NCBI GenBank assembly: GCA_963734865.1
Contig: CAVTIV010000007.1
Span: forward strand, 496,001 to 560,000
Reading direction: 5' to 3'
DNA from: CBDCUW01 sp963734865
GTDB lineage: Bacteria > Planctomycetota > Planctomycetia > Pirellulales > Pirellulaceae
DNA: 64,000 nt
Each line of letters opens with the position of its first letter. Positions within the stretch are counted from its first letter, which is position 1. A model generated the notes under the pieces. It was given only the letters and a program-made list of their open reading frames with translations, ran no database searches and had not been told where the DNA came from. The position numbers and the translations under genes were made by a program. Positions 19,137 through 28,929 of this stretch are shown here, piece after piece.

Positions 19137-20630
19137 GTGTCTCGATCACCATCCGTTTCGCACCGACTTGCCGGTGTTTCCATCGCACGATTCAGTTCGA
19201 TCCTCGTTTCCTGCTTGATCGGCTGTAGCGATTCCCAAATCACATTGGAAGATTTGGAGGCTGCGGCGGCATCGATCGAAGTCGTCGACGTCTCTCTCGG
19301 TGATGCAGGAAAGGCGATGCCCAAGGCAATTTTGGACATTGAAAAACCTGACTTGAAGTTCGGCTTTATCAAGCTGACCGACTGCGCGCCGTTGGTGATC
19401 GCGAAAGAGAACGGGTATTTCGATGATGAGGGACTCAATGTCGAGATTGAAGCACAATCGAATTGGAAAGTCTTGCTTGACCGCGTCATTGATGGCCAAC
19501 TTGACGGGGCACACATGCTGGCCGGTCAACCGATCGGGGCCACAATCGGATTTGGCACCAAGGCCCACGTGATCACGGCCTACAGTCTGGATTACAACGG
19601 CAATGGGATCACCGTCAGCAATGCCATTTGGGCTCAAATGCAAGAAAACGATCCTGACTTGAAATCACCCACACCCAAGCACCCGATCAGTGCCAAGTCG
19701 TTAAAGCCGATCGTTGAGCGGTACAAACGAGAAGGCAAAGATTTCAACATGGGAATGGTATTCCCAGTCAGTACTCACAACTACGAAATCCGCTATTGGC
19801 TTGCCGCTGCGGGTATCCATCCGGGAATGTATTCCGAGCAAGACATCACGGGGGTGATCGATGCCGATGTGCTGCTTTCGGTGACACCGCCGCCGCAAAT
19901 GCCTTCAACGCTTGAAGCGGGCACGATCCTCGGTTACTGCGTCGGCGAACCGTGGAATCAACAAGCCGTGGTGAAGGAAATCGGCGTCCCTGTCACGACA
20001 AATTACGACATTTGGAAGAACAATCCGGAAAAGGTGTTTGGCGTCACGGAGGAATGGAACAGGGAGAATCCCAACACACACGTCGCGGTCGTGAAAGCTC
20101 TGATCCGTGCTGGCAAGTGGCTTGACGCGACCGACGACCAAGGCAACCTGATCAACCGTCAGCAAGCCGCGAAGATATTGAGTATGAAAGACTATGTTGG
20201 TGCCGATGAGGACGTGATCGACAATAGCATGACGGGAACGTTCGTCTTCCAGCAGACCGATGTGCGTCCGATGCCCGACTTCAATGTCTTTTTCAAGTAC
20301 TACGCCAGCTATCCGCATTACAGCGACTGCATTTGGTTTCTCTCGCAGATGCGTCGCTGGGGTCAGATCAATGACTCCAAACCGGCCAGCTGGTATGCGG
20401 ATACAGCAAAAGACGTGTACAAGCCAGAGATCTACATGAAAGCCGCCGAGTTGCTGATCTCGGAAGGAAAACTCGATCCGAACGAGATTCCGGTGGCCGG
20501 TTATGACGGCTACCGAGAGGTAACCAGCGACTTCATCGATGGCAAAACGTACGACGCGAAAGATCCGATCGGCTACATCAACAGTTTTGAGATCGGTAAC
20601 AAAGAGCCTGCGTCGCTGGCGCAACAGTGA
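19137..20630 (+). CDS. nrtA: Nitrate ABC transporter substrate-binding lipoprotein (NrtA/CmpA family)
   Basis: 497 residues from GTG 19137. A lipoprotein signal ends CLIGC (Cys30), so the binding protein is tethered to the outer side of the membrane. The NrtA/CmpA core starts at KFGFIKLTDCAPLVIAKE and includes GAHMLAGQPIGATIGFG and YCVGEPWNQQAVVKE, all typical of nitrate/bicarbonate binding proteins. Given the nitrate and nitrite reductases downstream in the same operon, nitrate (perhaps also nitrite) is the likely ligand. First gene of the operon; the permease follows on the same strand. Confidence 0.9.
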   Translation: MSRSPSVSHRLAGVSIARFSSILVSCLIGCSDSQITLEDLEAAAASIEVVDVSLGDAGKAMPKAILDIEKPDLKFGFIKLTDCAPLVIAKENGYFDDEGLNVEIEAQSNWKVLLDRVIDGQLDGAHMLAGQPIGATIGFGTKAHVITAYSLDYNGNGITVSNAIWAQMQENDPDLKSPTPKHPISAKSLKPIVERYKREGKDFNMGMVFPVSTHNYEIRYWLAAAGIHPGMYSEQDITGVIDADVLLSVTPPPQMPSTLEAGTILGYCVGEPWNQQAVVKEIGVPVTTNYDIWKNNPEKVFGVTEEWNRENPNTHVAVVKALIRAGKWLDATDDQGNLINRQQAAKILSMKDYVGADEDVIDNSMTGTFVFQQTDVRPMPDFNVFFKYYASYPHYSDCIWFLSQMRRWGQINDSKPASWYADTAKDVYKPEIYMKAAELLISEGKLDPNEIPVAGYDGYREVTSDFIDGKTYDAKDPIGYINSFEIGNKEPASLAQQ

Positions 20631-20799
20631 ACTGACCTGTCACGCGTGGACGGTCGGTTTGACGAGTGACCGACCGGGACAATGGAATCTCATGGAGGGG
20701 ATCGTGCCGTCGACATTTCGACGGCAGACGTTATTCACCTTCACCAACCACGCTACCTCTGCTCACTCAATCCATCCTTTACGAATAGTGGGACGACCG

Positions 20800-21918
20800 A
20801 TGGCGAATTGGCGCGGAAATGCCCTGCGATTTTGCGACGTGGCGGGATTGCCGATCCTGGAACCGTTTGTACGACTGATCGCAGGGGAAGACCCGAAAGA
20901 GCAATTCAAGGGGATCGCGAAGTTTGTGCTGCTACCGACCACCGCGGTGGCTTTGTTCTTGGCCGGATGGTCTCTGGCGGCCCGGGTTGTGGTGACCGAC
21001 AGCATGCAGTTACCGAGTCCCACTTCGACTTGGAATGCCGGCAAAGAGTTGTTTGCGATGCACACGGCACAGAGGGCTCAGGACGTCGCAAGAAAACACG
21101 AAAAGCTAAAGGAAGCCGTCGCTCTAACGGCGCAGGCCATGGCGATCGAGCGAAGAGCCGCCACGCGTAGCGGTCAAGATCAGGAAACGCTGCTGGCCAA
21201 CGCGTTGATCCTAAAAAAGAAAGCGGTCAGCGCCGCGAACTACCAACCCTCCAGCGCACCGACATTCGTGGATCAGATTTTTACCAGTTTGAAGACCGTC
21301 TTCTTCGGCTTTGCCATTGCGACGTTGATCGCGGTCCCCGTGGGGGTATTGTGCGGCATGAGTCCCTGGTTCAATGCCGCGCTGACGCCCCTGATCCAAG
21401 TATTCAAGCCGGTCAGCCCTCTCGCCTGGCTGCCTCTGGCGGGTCTGGTGATCATTTGGATCTATAGCGGACCTGGTGGTGATGATCCGCTGTTTCCCAA
21501 AGCGTTCCTGATCTCGGCCGTCACCGTTTGCCTCTGTTCGCTTTGGCCAACACTGGTCAACACCACACTTGGTGTCGCCAGTGTCGACAAAGACTACATG
21601 AACGTTGCCAAGGTCTTGAAGCTCTCATGGTCGCAGCAACTGTTCAAAATCATTTTACCGGCCAGCCTGCCACTGATGTTCGCGGGCATGCGAATCAGTC
21701 TCGGTGTTGGATGGATGGTCTTGATCGCGGCTGACATGCTGGCCCAAAACCCAGGTCTCGGAAAGTTCGTTTGGGACGAATTTCAAAATGGCAGTAGCGT
21801 GACGTACGCACGAATCGCATTTAGCGTGATCATCATCGGCCTGATCGGATTGTGTTTGGACCGAATCATGATCTGTCTCCGCAACCTCGTCAGTTTCGGA
21901 AACCCCGCCCCGGAATAG
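20800..21918 (+). CDS. nrtB: Nitrate ABC transporter permease (NrtB family)
   Basis: About 372 residues from ATG 20800, which has GGGA nine bases upstream; ATG 20692 would add 36 residues of unconvincing sequence. The C-terminal two thirds is a binding-protein-dependent permease domain with the usual loop (EASV-like region VDKDYMNVAKVLKLSWSQQ) and VGWMVLIAADMLAQNPGLG. Oddly, about 65 residues of charged helix (VARKHEKLKEAVALTAQAMA and following) sit between the first membrane helix and the rest; canonical NrtB proteins lack this and are near 280 residues. It forms the channel for the NrtA/ATPase system. Confidence 0.88.
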   Translation: MANWRGNALRFCDVAGLPILEPFVRLIAGEDPKEQFKGIAKFVLLPTTAVALFLAGWSLAARVVVTDSMQLPSPTSTWNAGKELFAMHTAQRAQDVARKHEKLKEAVALTAQAMAIERRAATRSGQDQETLLANALILKKKAVSAANYQPSSAPTFVDQIFTSLKTVFFGFAIATLIAVPVGVLCGMSPWFNAALTPLIQVFKPVSPLAWLPLAGLVIIWIYSGPGGDDPLFPKAFLISAVTVCLCSLWPTLVNTTLGVASVDKDYMNVAKVLKLSWSQQLFKIILPASLPLMFAGMRISLGVGWMVLIAADMLAQNPGLGKFVWDEFQNGSSVTYARIAFSVIIIGLIGLCLDRIMICLRNLVSFGNPAPE

Positions 21919-21959
21919 TTCAACCATGCGAGACCTGTTCCGAGTCGATCGTCAATAGC

Positions 21960-21989
21960 GATCGATCAGAGAATGATCGATCAGAGAAG
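21960..21989 (+). repeat. Tandem duplication of a 15-base unit
   Basis: Two copies of GATCGATCAGAGAA(T/G) lie head to tail in the 116-base gap between the permease gene and the first ATPase gene. They may be a simple duplication or a paired protein site; nothing else supports a function. Confidence 0.6.
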
Positions 21990-22034
21990 TCGGCCAACAG
22001 TAATCAAATAGATGATCAATATCGAACAAGTATC

Positions 22035-22976
22035 ATGAGTGTCGCAATCCTTCCAAGTCCGGGCATCAGTACTCGGCACAGCGAAACGCCACCTGCACCG
22101 ATCATGCAAATGCGGAACGTTTGCAAAGGCTACGGTAGCGGCGTGACGCGGAACGAGGTGTTGAGCAATATCAATCTGAACATCCGCGAGGGCGAATTCC
22201 TTGCGGTCGTTGGCTTTTCAGGTAGCGGCAAGACGACGTTCACGCAGCTACTAGCGGGGCTGATTCGTCCCGACAGCGGCGAAATCACGATGGACTCGCA
22301 AGTCATCACTGGTCCCGGTCCGGATCGCGGATTGGTGTTTCAGAATTACTCGTTGTTGCCCTGGTTGACCGTTCGTGGCAACATCGCGTTGTCGGTTGAT
22401 CGCGTCTTTCAAAATTGGACCAAGGCAAGACGCAAGGAGCATGTCGATCGATTCATCGAGATGGTGGGGTTGACCCACGCGGCCCATCGCCGCCCACATG
22501 AGCTTTCCGGCGGCATGCGTCAACGGACTTCGCTGGCACGGACGCTGGCGATGAAACCTAAAGTGCTGCTGCTGGATGAACCGCTATCAGCCCTCGACGC
22601 TCTCACCCGCAGCGTGATGCAGGAGGAGATCCTCAAGATCTGGGAGGAAGAGCGTCAAACCTGTCTGATGATTACCAATGACGTGGACGAGGCGATTCTG
22701 GTCGCGGATCGAATCGTCCCCCTGAATCCAGGTCCTCGTGCCTCGCTGGGACCGGTCTTCACCGTTGGACTTGATCGACCACGAAACAAGACCGAACTGA
22801 ATCATAACGAAACGTTTAAGGGACTACGAAACGCGGTCACGAACTACTTGGTCGCGGTTCGCAAGATGGCGCGTGACAAACAGGTCACGACGTCGTCGCG
22901 AGATGTTCGGCTGCCAGCAATCAAGCCAGCCGACTTATCGCCAGGCAGAAAGATCATTTTGAATTCACACATTTAG
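22035..22976 (+). CDS. nrtC: Nitrate ABC transporter ATPase (first of two)
   Basis: 313 residues from ATG 22035. Walker A GFSGSGKTTF, ABC signature ELSGGMRQR and Walker B VLLLDEPLSALD are intact, with a D-loop and H-loop region (LMITNDVDEA, where Asn replaces the usual His before Asp). It powers nitrate uptake together with the second ATPase 100 bases downstream. Unlike cyanobacterial NrtC it has no C-terminal NrtA-like regulatory domain; instead it ends in a short basic tail. The symbol is by position and family, since NrtC and NrtD ATPase domains are hard to tell apart. Confidence 0.85.
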   Translation: MSVAILPSPGISTRHSETPPAPIMQMRNVCKGYGSGVTRNEVLSNINLNIREGEFLAVVGFSGSGKTTFTQLLAGLIRPDSGEITMDSQVITGPGPDRGLVFQNYSLLPWLTVRGNIALSVDRVFQNWTKARRKEHVDRFIEMVGLTHAAHRRPHELSGGMRQRTSLARTLAMKPKVLLLDEPLSALDALTRSVMQEEILKIWEEERQTCLMITNDVDEAILVADRIVPLNPGPRASLGPVFTVGLDRPRNKTELNHNETFKGLRNAVTNYLVAVRKMARDKQVTTSSRDVRLPAIKPADLSPGRKIILNSHI

Positions 22977-23077
22977 ATTCACTCAAGCCCGATTCGACGG
23001 CGAACATCATCTCCATGAGTTCGCCAGCGGATCGGATCCATCACTTGGACCAGAAACAGAAACAGGAATCTCAGCAA

Positions 23078-23950
23078 ATGGCCGGTTACGTCGAGATGTT
23101 CAATCTCGGAAAGACATACGACACACCGGGCGGCCCGGCGGTGATCGTCGAGCAGTTCAATTTGAACATGCAAAAAGGCGAGTACGTATGTTTGCTCGGT
23201 CATTCCGGTTGCGGTAAGAGCACCGTGCTGACGATGGTCGCCGGGCTGAACGAAATTTCCAGCGGTGGAATCGTCATCGACCATCATGAAATCACCGGAC
23301 CGGGTCCCGATCGTGGCGTTGTCTTCCAATCACCTTGTTTGATGCCGTGGATGACGGCGATGGAAAACGTGCTGCTTGGCGTTAACCAAGTTTACCGGCA
23401 CGCGACCAAATCACAGCGTCGTGACTTGACGGCCTACTATCTCACACTGGTCGGACTGGGCAACAGCCTGAATACACGGGCAGCGGATCTCAGCCAGGGG
23501 ATGCAGCAACGTGTTGGCATCGCCCGAGCGTTCGCGCTGCAACCCAAGATGCTGCTGCTTGATGAACCGTTCGGCATGTTGGACTCGCTGACACGGATGG
23601 AATTGCAGGAGATCCTGCTCGAAATTCTGGTTCGTGACAAAGTCACCACGCTGATGATCACTCACGATGTCGACGAGGCGCTTTTCATGAGCGATCGCGT
23701 GGTCATGATGACCAATGGTCCGCGCGCTCGTGTCGGCAAGATCTTCGATATGCCGTTCGCGCGACCGCGAATCAGGGCGGAAGTTCTGGAACATCCCAAA
23801 TACTACGACCTACGTGGCGACATGATCGGATTCCTGGAAGAACAAGATCACAAAAGACTGAAGCAGAATCTGGCCAAGCATGAGGCAAATCAACAGGCCG
23901 GTTCAGTCGATCGGACGCATACCCATTCGCAATTCGTTCAGTCCGTTTAA
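23078..23950 (+). CDS. nrtD: Nitrate ABC transporter ATPase (second of two)
   Basis: 290 residues from ATG 23078, chosen because AGGAA lies nine bases upstream and the protein then starts at the family-typical AGYVEMFNLGKTYDTPGG; ATG 23015 lacks a ribosome site. Walker A GHSGCGKST, signature LSQGMQQR (Gln replacing the first Gly), Walker B MLLLDEPFGMLD and H-loop LMITHDVDEA. It forms the heterodimeric motor of the nitrate transporter with the preceding ATPase. An inverted repeat (AACGCTT/AAGCGTT) follows the stop but has no U tract, so the operon probably continues. Confidence 0.87.
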   Translation: MAGYVEMFNLGKTYDTPGGPAVIVEQFNLNMQKGEYVCLLGHSGCGKSTVLTMVAGLNEISSGGIVIDHHEITGPGPDRGVVFQSPCLMPWMTAMENVLLGVNQVYRHATKSQRRDLTAYYLTLVGLGNSLNTRAADLSQGMQQRVGIARAFALQPKMLLLDEPFGMLDSLTRMELQEILLEILVRDKVTTLMITHDVDEALFMSDRVVMMTNGPRARVGKIFDMPFARPRIRAEVLEHPKYYDLRGDMIGFLEEQDHKRLKQNLAKHEANQQAGSVDRTHTHSQFVQSV

Positions 23951-24016
23951 CGCTTCGGTTCGAAAGCGTTTCAGCTGACGCTGGTTTACCTTCCTCGTTC
24001 ACGGTTTTCAAATCTC

Positions 24017-24907
24017 TTGACGGTCTCCACCCTGCCACCAAACTCGCTTCTGTGTGATGTCAGCGTTTATGACGTGGACTCGAGCGGTCACCTCGTTGAC
24101 GCAATCGGCTCACCGATCGACCGACTGGCGTGCCAGGCGATTGAATCGGGATCGGCCGAAGTTGCTACACAGCCTGAATCGCTGATCCGCGACGCTTCTG
24201 CAGCAATCGCGATCCCCATTTATCGCGACCAGCGGATCGTTTCGGTCACGGTACTTTCGTCCAAGCAACTGAGCGATTCCAGCGACGATGTGGTCGGTGT
24301 TTTTGAAGTCTGGGAGCCAATCGGCAGCTACCAGGAAGTCGCTCTGAAGCGCGGGTTTTATGGGCGAATGGAACGGTTTCACAATGTCAGCTCGTTCGTC
24401 CGATTCGAGAAAGGAAACGGGCTACCCGGACAGGTTTGGCAGCAGCGATCCGCTGTGATTCATGATGACCTGTCGAATCATCCCGGATTCCTGCGTGCCG
24501 CTGGTGCATCGGCCGATCTACTGAAGACGGCAGTCGGAATCCCGGTTGCGTCCAGCGTGTTTCGCGGCGCCGCCGTACTGATCAGTTCGGTTGTCTCTCC
24601 GCTCGCGCGCGGAATCGAAGTTTGGTGCGCCGAGCAAGACGGCTTCTCGCTACTGGGCGGTGCTTACAGCGAACTGGGCAACGGTTCGATCGACCGCTGT
24701 ACGCTGGCGCCAAAAACCAAATCGGTTGGCGAAGACGGTTTGCCGGGACTGGCCAGAATCCATGGCGGGGCCATTCTTTGCGACGACGTCGACCGGATCT
24801 ACGCGGATCGAGACGTAAATCGGGATTCAGTCGGTCCAATCGCTGGACTGGCAATCCCATTTTTCGATGGCGAATCGTTGACCAGCGTTACCTCTCTGCT
24901 GCTATAG
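24017..24907 (+). CDS. GAF-domain protein inside the nitrate operon
   Basis: 296 residues from TTG 24017; no ATG or GTG is available upstream in frame. At least one GAF fold is clear at about residues 95-195 (VFEVWEPIGSYQEVALKRG, GNGLPGQVWQQRSAVIHDDL, TAVGIPVAS), and the regions before (AIAIPIYRDQRIVSVTVL) and after (AILCDDV, GLAIPFFDGESLTSV) look like degenerate GAF copies. There is no membrane segment and no output domain, so it may sense a small ligand, such as nitrate, nitrite or a redox signal, and regulate a partner by contact. It starts 66 bases after nrtD and stops four bases before the Fe-S/DmsC gene, so it belongs to the operon. Confidence 0.75.
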   Translation: MTVSTLPPNSLLCDVSVYDVDSSGHLVDAIGSPIDRLACQAIESGSAEVATQPESLIRDASAAIAIPIYRDQRIVSVTVLSSKQLSDSSDDVVGVFEVWEPIGSYQEVALKRGFYGRMERFHNVSSFVRFEKGNGLPGQVWQQRSAVIHDDLSNHPGFLRAAGASADLLKTAVGIPVASSVFRGAAVLISSVVSPLARGIEVWCAEQDGFSLLGGAYSELGNGSIDRCTLAPKTKSVGEDGLPGLARIHGGAILCDDVDRIYADRDVNRDSVGPIAGLAIPFFDGESLTSVTSLLL

Positions 24908-24911
24908 ACCA

Positions 24912-26638
24912 ATGTCCATGACTGTTCCAATCGCATCGTCAAACCATCATTGCGCGGCAGCGTCCGGCGATGAGTTCGACTTGATCACGATGTTGGTTCG
25001 TGAACAGCAATCATTGACTGCCGTCGAACGGTTCAGTGCGTTGCACGAACAACGAGAACTGGAACTGCAGACCGAACCGGCACAGGCTCGCTACTACCGC
25101 AGTCTGCTACCGGCCACAGCACCTGCACCGGGACAACAATACGCGTTCAACGTCGACCTGGACGCCTGCAGCGGTTGCAAAGCGTGCGTCGTGGCCTGCC
25201 ACACGATGAACGGACTGGAGGACGAGGAAAGTTGTGCCGGGTGGGCACGATCACGCTGCATGGATCGCAGCCAGGACTTCAACACGTCACCACCGCCTGC
25301 CATCACTGCGAAGACCCAGGCTGCCTGAACGGTTGCCCCGTCAAGGCGTACGAAAAGGATCCCATTACCGGTATCGTCCGTCATCTCGATGATCAATGCA
25401 TCGGCTGCAAGTATTGCACGATGATGTGTCCCTATGAAGTACCGCGCTACAGCGACCGGCTGGGCATCGTCCGCAAATGTGATATGTGCCATCAGCGGCT
25501 GAGCGTGGGCGAAGCGCCGGCGTGCGTTCAATCGTGTCCCAACGAGGCGATCTCGATTCGCATCGTCGACACTTCGCGACAGAGCGTCAAAGAAACAGAC
25601 CGTCTTGCGCCCGGTGCGCCGAAATCGAGTATCACCTATCCGTCGACCGTCTATTCGGGAAAAAGGGTGTCTGAATCCCTTGCCGATGCGACCGCGCAGG
25701 ATGCGGGTGTCGACGAGGTTGCCGAAAGCCATTGGCCGCTGGTGATGATGTTGGTGGCGACACAAATCTCGGTCGGCATGTTGCTTGCGGAGCGATTCGC
25801 CTCGACGATGCTGTGGATTGACGGATCGCGAATGCCAATCGAAGCGACACGCTGGAATGCATCACTCGCGTTGGCCATCGCTGCGGTCGGTATGAGCATT
25901 GCGCCGCTGCACTTGGGACGGCCGTTGCGTGCTTGGCGAGTTTTCTTGGGATTGCGAACCAGTTGGCTCAGCCGCGAAGCGGTCATCTTGGGGAAATATA
26001 CCGCGGCGTTGGCGATGGCTGTTGCACTGTTGTGGTTGCCCACCTACGCGGAGTACATCCCCGCTGCGATCACCGGACGAATTCCCGTCTGGGCGGCGGG
26101 CGCAATCCTGGTCATCGCCACGGCGTTGGGAATGCTTGGACTGATCAGCAGCGCGATGATCTACATTGCGACCAGGCGAACGCTATGGCGATACCAGCGA
26201 ACGCTGATCCGCTTTCTGGGAACAGCGGTCGCTGGCGGCGCCGCCTGGACCGGTGTAGCGATGTTCATCGGACACGCTTCGAATCCGATCACGTGGTTCG
26301 TTCTGCTGGGAGCGTTGATTCTGTTGGTGGCAAAGTTGGATTGGGAATTCCAGATTCACCTCGGCCCATCACGTAGCGTCGATGATGATCACGACCGGCG
26401 ATCACGGCAGCTGGTCGATCGCCATCTCGTGTCCATCAAGCAGCTCCGCATCGCTTTCGGGATCGCGTTCATCGCTCTGCTGATAGGAAGCTTGATGGCG
26501 ATCTTGTTGTTGCCCCCTGGCGGTGCTTTGGGCATCACGGTCCTGGCGGCCATCATGCTCACGATCGGTGAGAGTTGCGAACGATTGCTCTATTTTCGCA
26601 GTGTCGTTTATGACCGCATGCCGGGGACACTGCGATGA
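24912..26638 (+). CDS. DmsB-DmsC fusion: four-cluster Fe-S protein joined to a quinol-oxidising membrane anchor (one frameshift)
   Basis: Read across one apparent single-base deletion near 25229-25236, this encodes about 575 residues. After a helical N-terminal extension come 16 Cys residues in four ferredoxin-type groups (CSGCKACVVAC; CHHCEDPGCLNGC; CIGCKYCTMMC; CDMC with CVQSC), then eight or so membrane helices of the DmsC type (from SHWPLVMMLVATQISVGMLL). The DmsB half would wire electrons from quinol, oxidised at the DmsC half, to the molybdopterin subunit. The next gene, the nitrate reductase, starts inside its stop codon (ATGA), so they are coupled. As written the frame stops at 25328; the second frame is open from 25175 to 26638. 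Confidence 0.85.
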
Positions 26639-28929
26639 GCCAATCGATCAAACTCGTCGGCGACGGCAGCGAATCGCTATTGAAAAGGCTTCCGCAAGTT
26701 CTGCGGCAGCATGACGGAAAGATGACGCGCGAACTGCTACTGCACCCGGGCGATCACGGACTGGGAATGACTCATGATTCGCTTCATGCTGACGTGACAA
26801 CCACCGCCGTGTGCGGTTATTGCGCGACCGGCTGCGGATTGCGATTGCATGTTCGCGAAGGCGAGGCCGTGGGTTTGACGCCAGAGACCAGCTATCCGGT
26901 CAATCTTGGAATGGCTTGTCCAAAAGGCTGGGAAGCACTACGTGTTCTGGAGTCGGATGACCGCGCGATCCAACCGCTGGTCCGAGGGCCGGACGGGGAT
27001 ATGAAACCGGTCAGCTGGGACGAGGCGTTGAAGTTGTTCACGTCGCGTTTCAGGAGAATCCAGACACGACACGGCAAAGATTCGGTAGCGTTCCTGAGCA
27101 CCGGACAGATTCCCAGCGAAGAAATGGCGCTGTTGGGCGCATTGGCGAAATTCGGGATGGGCATCCGACACGGCGACGGCAACACACGCCAATGCATGGC
27201 TACAGCCGTCACAGCGTACAAAGAATCGTTCGGCTTCGATGCGCCGCCGTACACGTATGACGACTTCGAGCAAAGCGATTGCTTGGTGTTCGTTGGCGCG
27301 AACCCCTGTATCGGACACCCCATCATGTGGGAACGCGTTCTTCGAAACGCAAACGATCCTGAGATCATCGTGCTCGATCCGCGTCAGACCGAAACATCCA
27401 TGGCAGCGACTCAGCACCTGCAACTTTATCCCAAAAGCGACCTGGCGATTTTGTACGCAATCACGCATCACCTGATTGTGCGCGATTACATCGACCAGGC
27501 GTTCGTGCGCGAGCACACCGTCGGCTTCGAACGACTGCGAGAACATGTCGCTAACTTCAAGCCCAACGTTGTGGCTGGCATGGCCGGAGTTTCGGCCGAT
27601 GCGATCCGTCATGCCGCCGAGACCATCGGGACTCGCAAAGCCGTCTCGCTGTGGTGGACGATGGGCGTCAATCAGAGCTATGAAGGTACACGCACTGCTC
27701 AAGCGATCATCAATATCGCCCTGATCACCGGCAACATTGGTCGGCCCGGGACCGGTGCCAATAGCATCACCGGTCAGTGCAACGCGATGGGTTCACGTTT
27801 GTGGAGCAACACGACCAACCTGTTGGGGCATCATCAGTTCGAGAGTGAGGCGGATCGAATCAAGGTCGCCGAGGCGATTGGGATCGATGTCGATCGAATT
27901 CCGAGTCAAGGGAGCTGGAGCTATGACCGAATCGTGGAGGGAATCCGTAGGGGCGAGATTCGCGGCTTGTGGGTGATCGCGACCAACCCGGCGCACAGCT
28001 GGATCGACCAGGGGGATCTTCGACAATTGCTCGATCAGCTTGAGTTTCTGGTCGTACAGGACATGTACGTTTCGACTGAGACGGCGCGGCACGCGGATCT
28101 GATTCTGCCGGCGGCCGGCTGGGGAGAAAAAGATGGGACTTTCATCAATAGTGAACGGCGGTATGGACTGCTAAAGAAGGTTCGCCGGGCACCGGGGCAA
28201 TCGCTGGCCGACTTCCAGATCTTTCGCGGCATTGCACACTACTGGGGCGTCGGCGAGTTGTTCGACGAATGGACCGACCCGGAAGCGGCTTTTCGGATCA
28301 TGCAACGTATCAGCCGCGAACAAGCCTGCGACATCAGCGGCATCGATGGCTACCGACAACTGGATCGCAGTGGCGGAGTGCAATGGCCCTGGACTCGCGA
28401 AGACGCCCAGTGCGAGTCCCAGCCCGCGCAGCAACGAAGACTCTTTTCCGACGGCCATTTCTATCATCAAGATGGTCGTGCTCGCTTGATCGTTGACGAG
28501 GTAACACCGATGCCCGAGATTCCCGATTCCGAATATCCGATCGTCCTGCTAACCGGCCGAGGAACGGTCAGTCAGTGGCATACCCAGAGCCGTACGAGCA
28601 AGAGCCCCGTACTGCGCAAACTCTATCCCAACCAACCATACATCGAAATTCACCCCGATGACGCCCACGAGTTGGGTATCGCCAACGGCGAGGTGGTGAA
28701 TATCCGATCGCGTCGCGGCGAGGCCCAGGCCGCCGCCTGCATATCGCCAACGGTAGCCAAGGGCCAAGCGTTCATGCCGATGCATTACGCGGCAACCAAT
28801 CAATTGACGTTGCGCCATTTCGATCCCCACAGCCGTCAGCCGAGTTACAAGAACAGCACAGTCATGATTGAGCCGCTCGCCGTATCGTCCCGCCGGCGGA
28901 TTGCCAGATTGAGTTTTCACGAAGCATGA
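26635..28929 (+). CDS. nasA: Molybdopterin nitrate reductase, assimilatory (NasA/NarB type)
   Basis: 764 residues. The N-terminal [4Fe-4S] site is Cys60-x2-Cys63-x3-Cys67 ... Cys95 (VCGYCATGCGLRLHV, GMACPKGWE). The probable Mo ligand is Cys187 in GNTRQCMATAV, as in periplasmic and assimilatory nitrate reductases. The C-terminal molybdopterin dinucleotide domain includes LLTGRGTVSQWHTQSRTSKS. There is no Tat signal, so it faces the cytoplasm. It reduces nitrate to nitrite. It is translationally coupled both to the DmsBC fusion before it and to nirA after it (ATGA overlaps on each side). Confidence 0.9.
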   Translation: MSQSIKLVGDGSESLLKRLPQVLRQHDGKMTRELLLHPGDHGLGMTHDSLHADVTTTAVCGYCATGCGLRLHVREGEAVGLTPETSYPVNLGMACPKGWEALRVLESDDRAIQPLVRGPDGDMKPVSWDEALKLFTSRFRRIQTRHGKDSVAFLSTGQIPSEEMALLGALAKFGMGIRHGDGNTRQCMATAVTAYKESFGFDAPPYTYDDFEQSDCLVFVGANPCIGHPIMWERVLRNANDPEIIVLDPRQTETSMAATQHLQLYPKSDLAILYAITHHLIVRDYIDQAFVREHTVGFERLREHVANFKPNVVAGMAGVSADAIRHAAETIGTRKAVSLWWTMGVNQSYEGTRTAQAIINIALITGNIGRPGTGANSITGQCNAMGSRLWSNTTNLLGHHQFESEADRIKVAEAIGIDVDRIPSQGSWSYDRIVEGIRRGEIRGLWVIATNPAHSWIDQGDLRQLLDQLEFLVVQDMYVSTETARHADLILPAAGWGEKDGTFINSERRYGLLKKVRRAPGQSLADFQIFRGIAHYWGVGELFDEWTDPEAAFRIMQRISREQACDISGIDGYRQLDRSGGVQWPWTREDAQCESQPAQQRRLFSDGHFYHQDGRARLIVDEVTPMPEIPDSEYPIVLLTGRGTVSQWHTQSRTSKSPVLRKLYPNQPYIEIHPDDAHELGIANGEVVNIRSRRGEAQAAACISPTVAKGQAFMPMHYAATNQLTLRHFDPHSRQPSYKNSTVMIEPLAVSSRRRIARLSFHEA

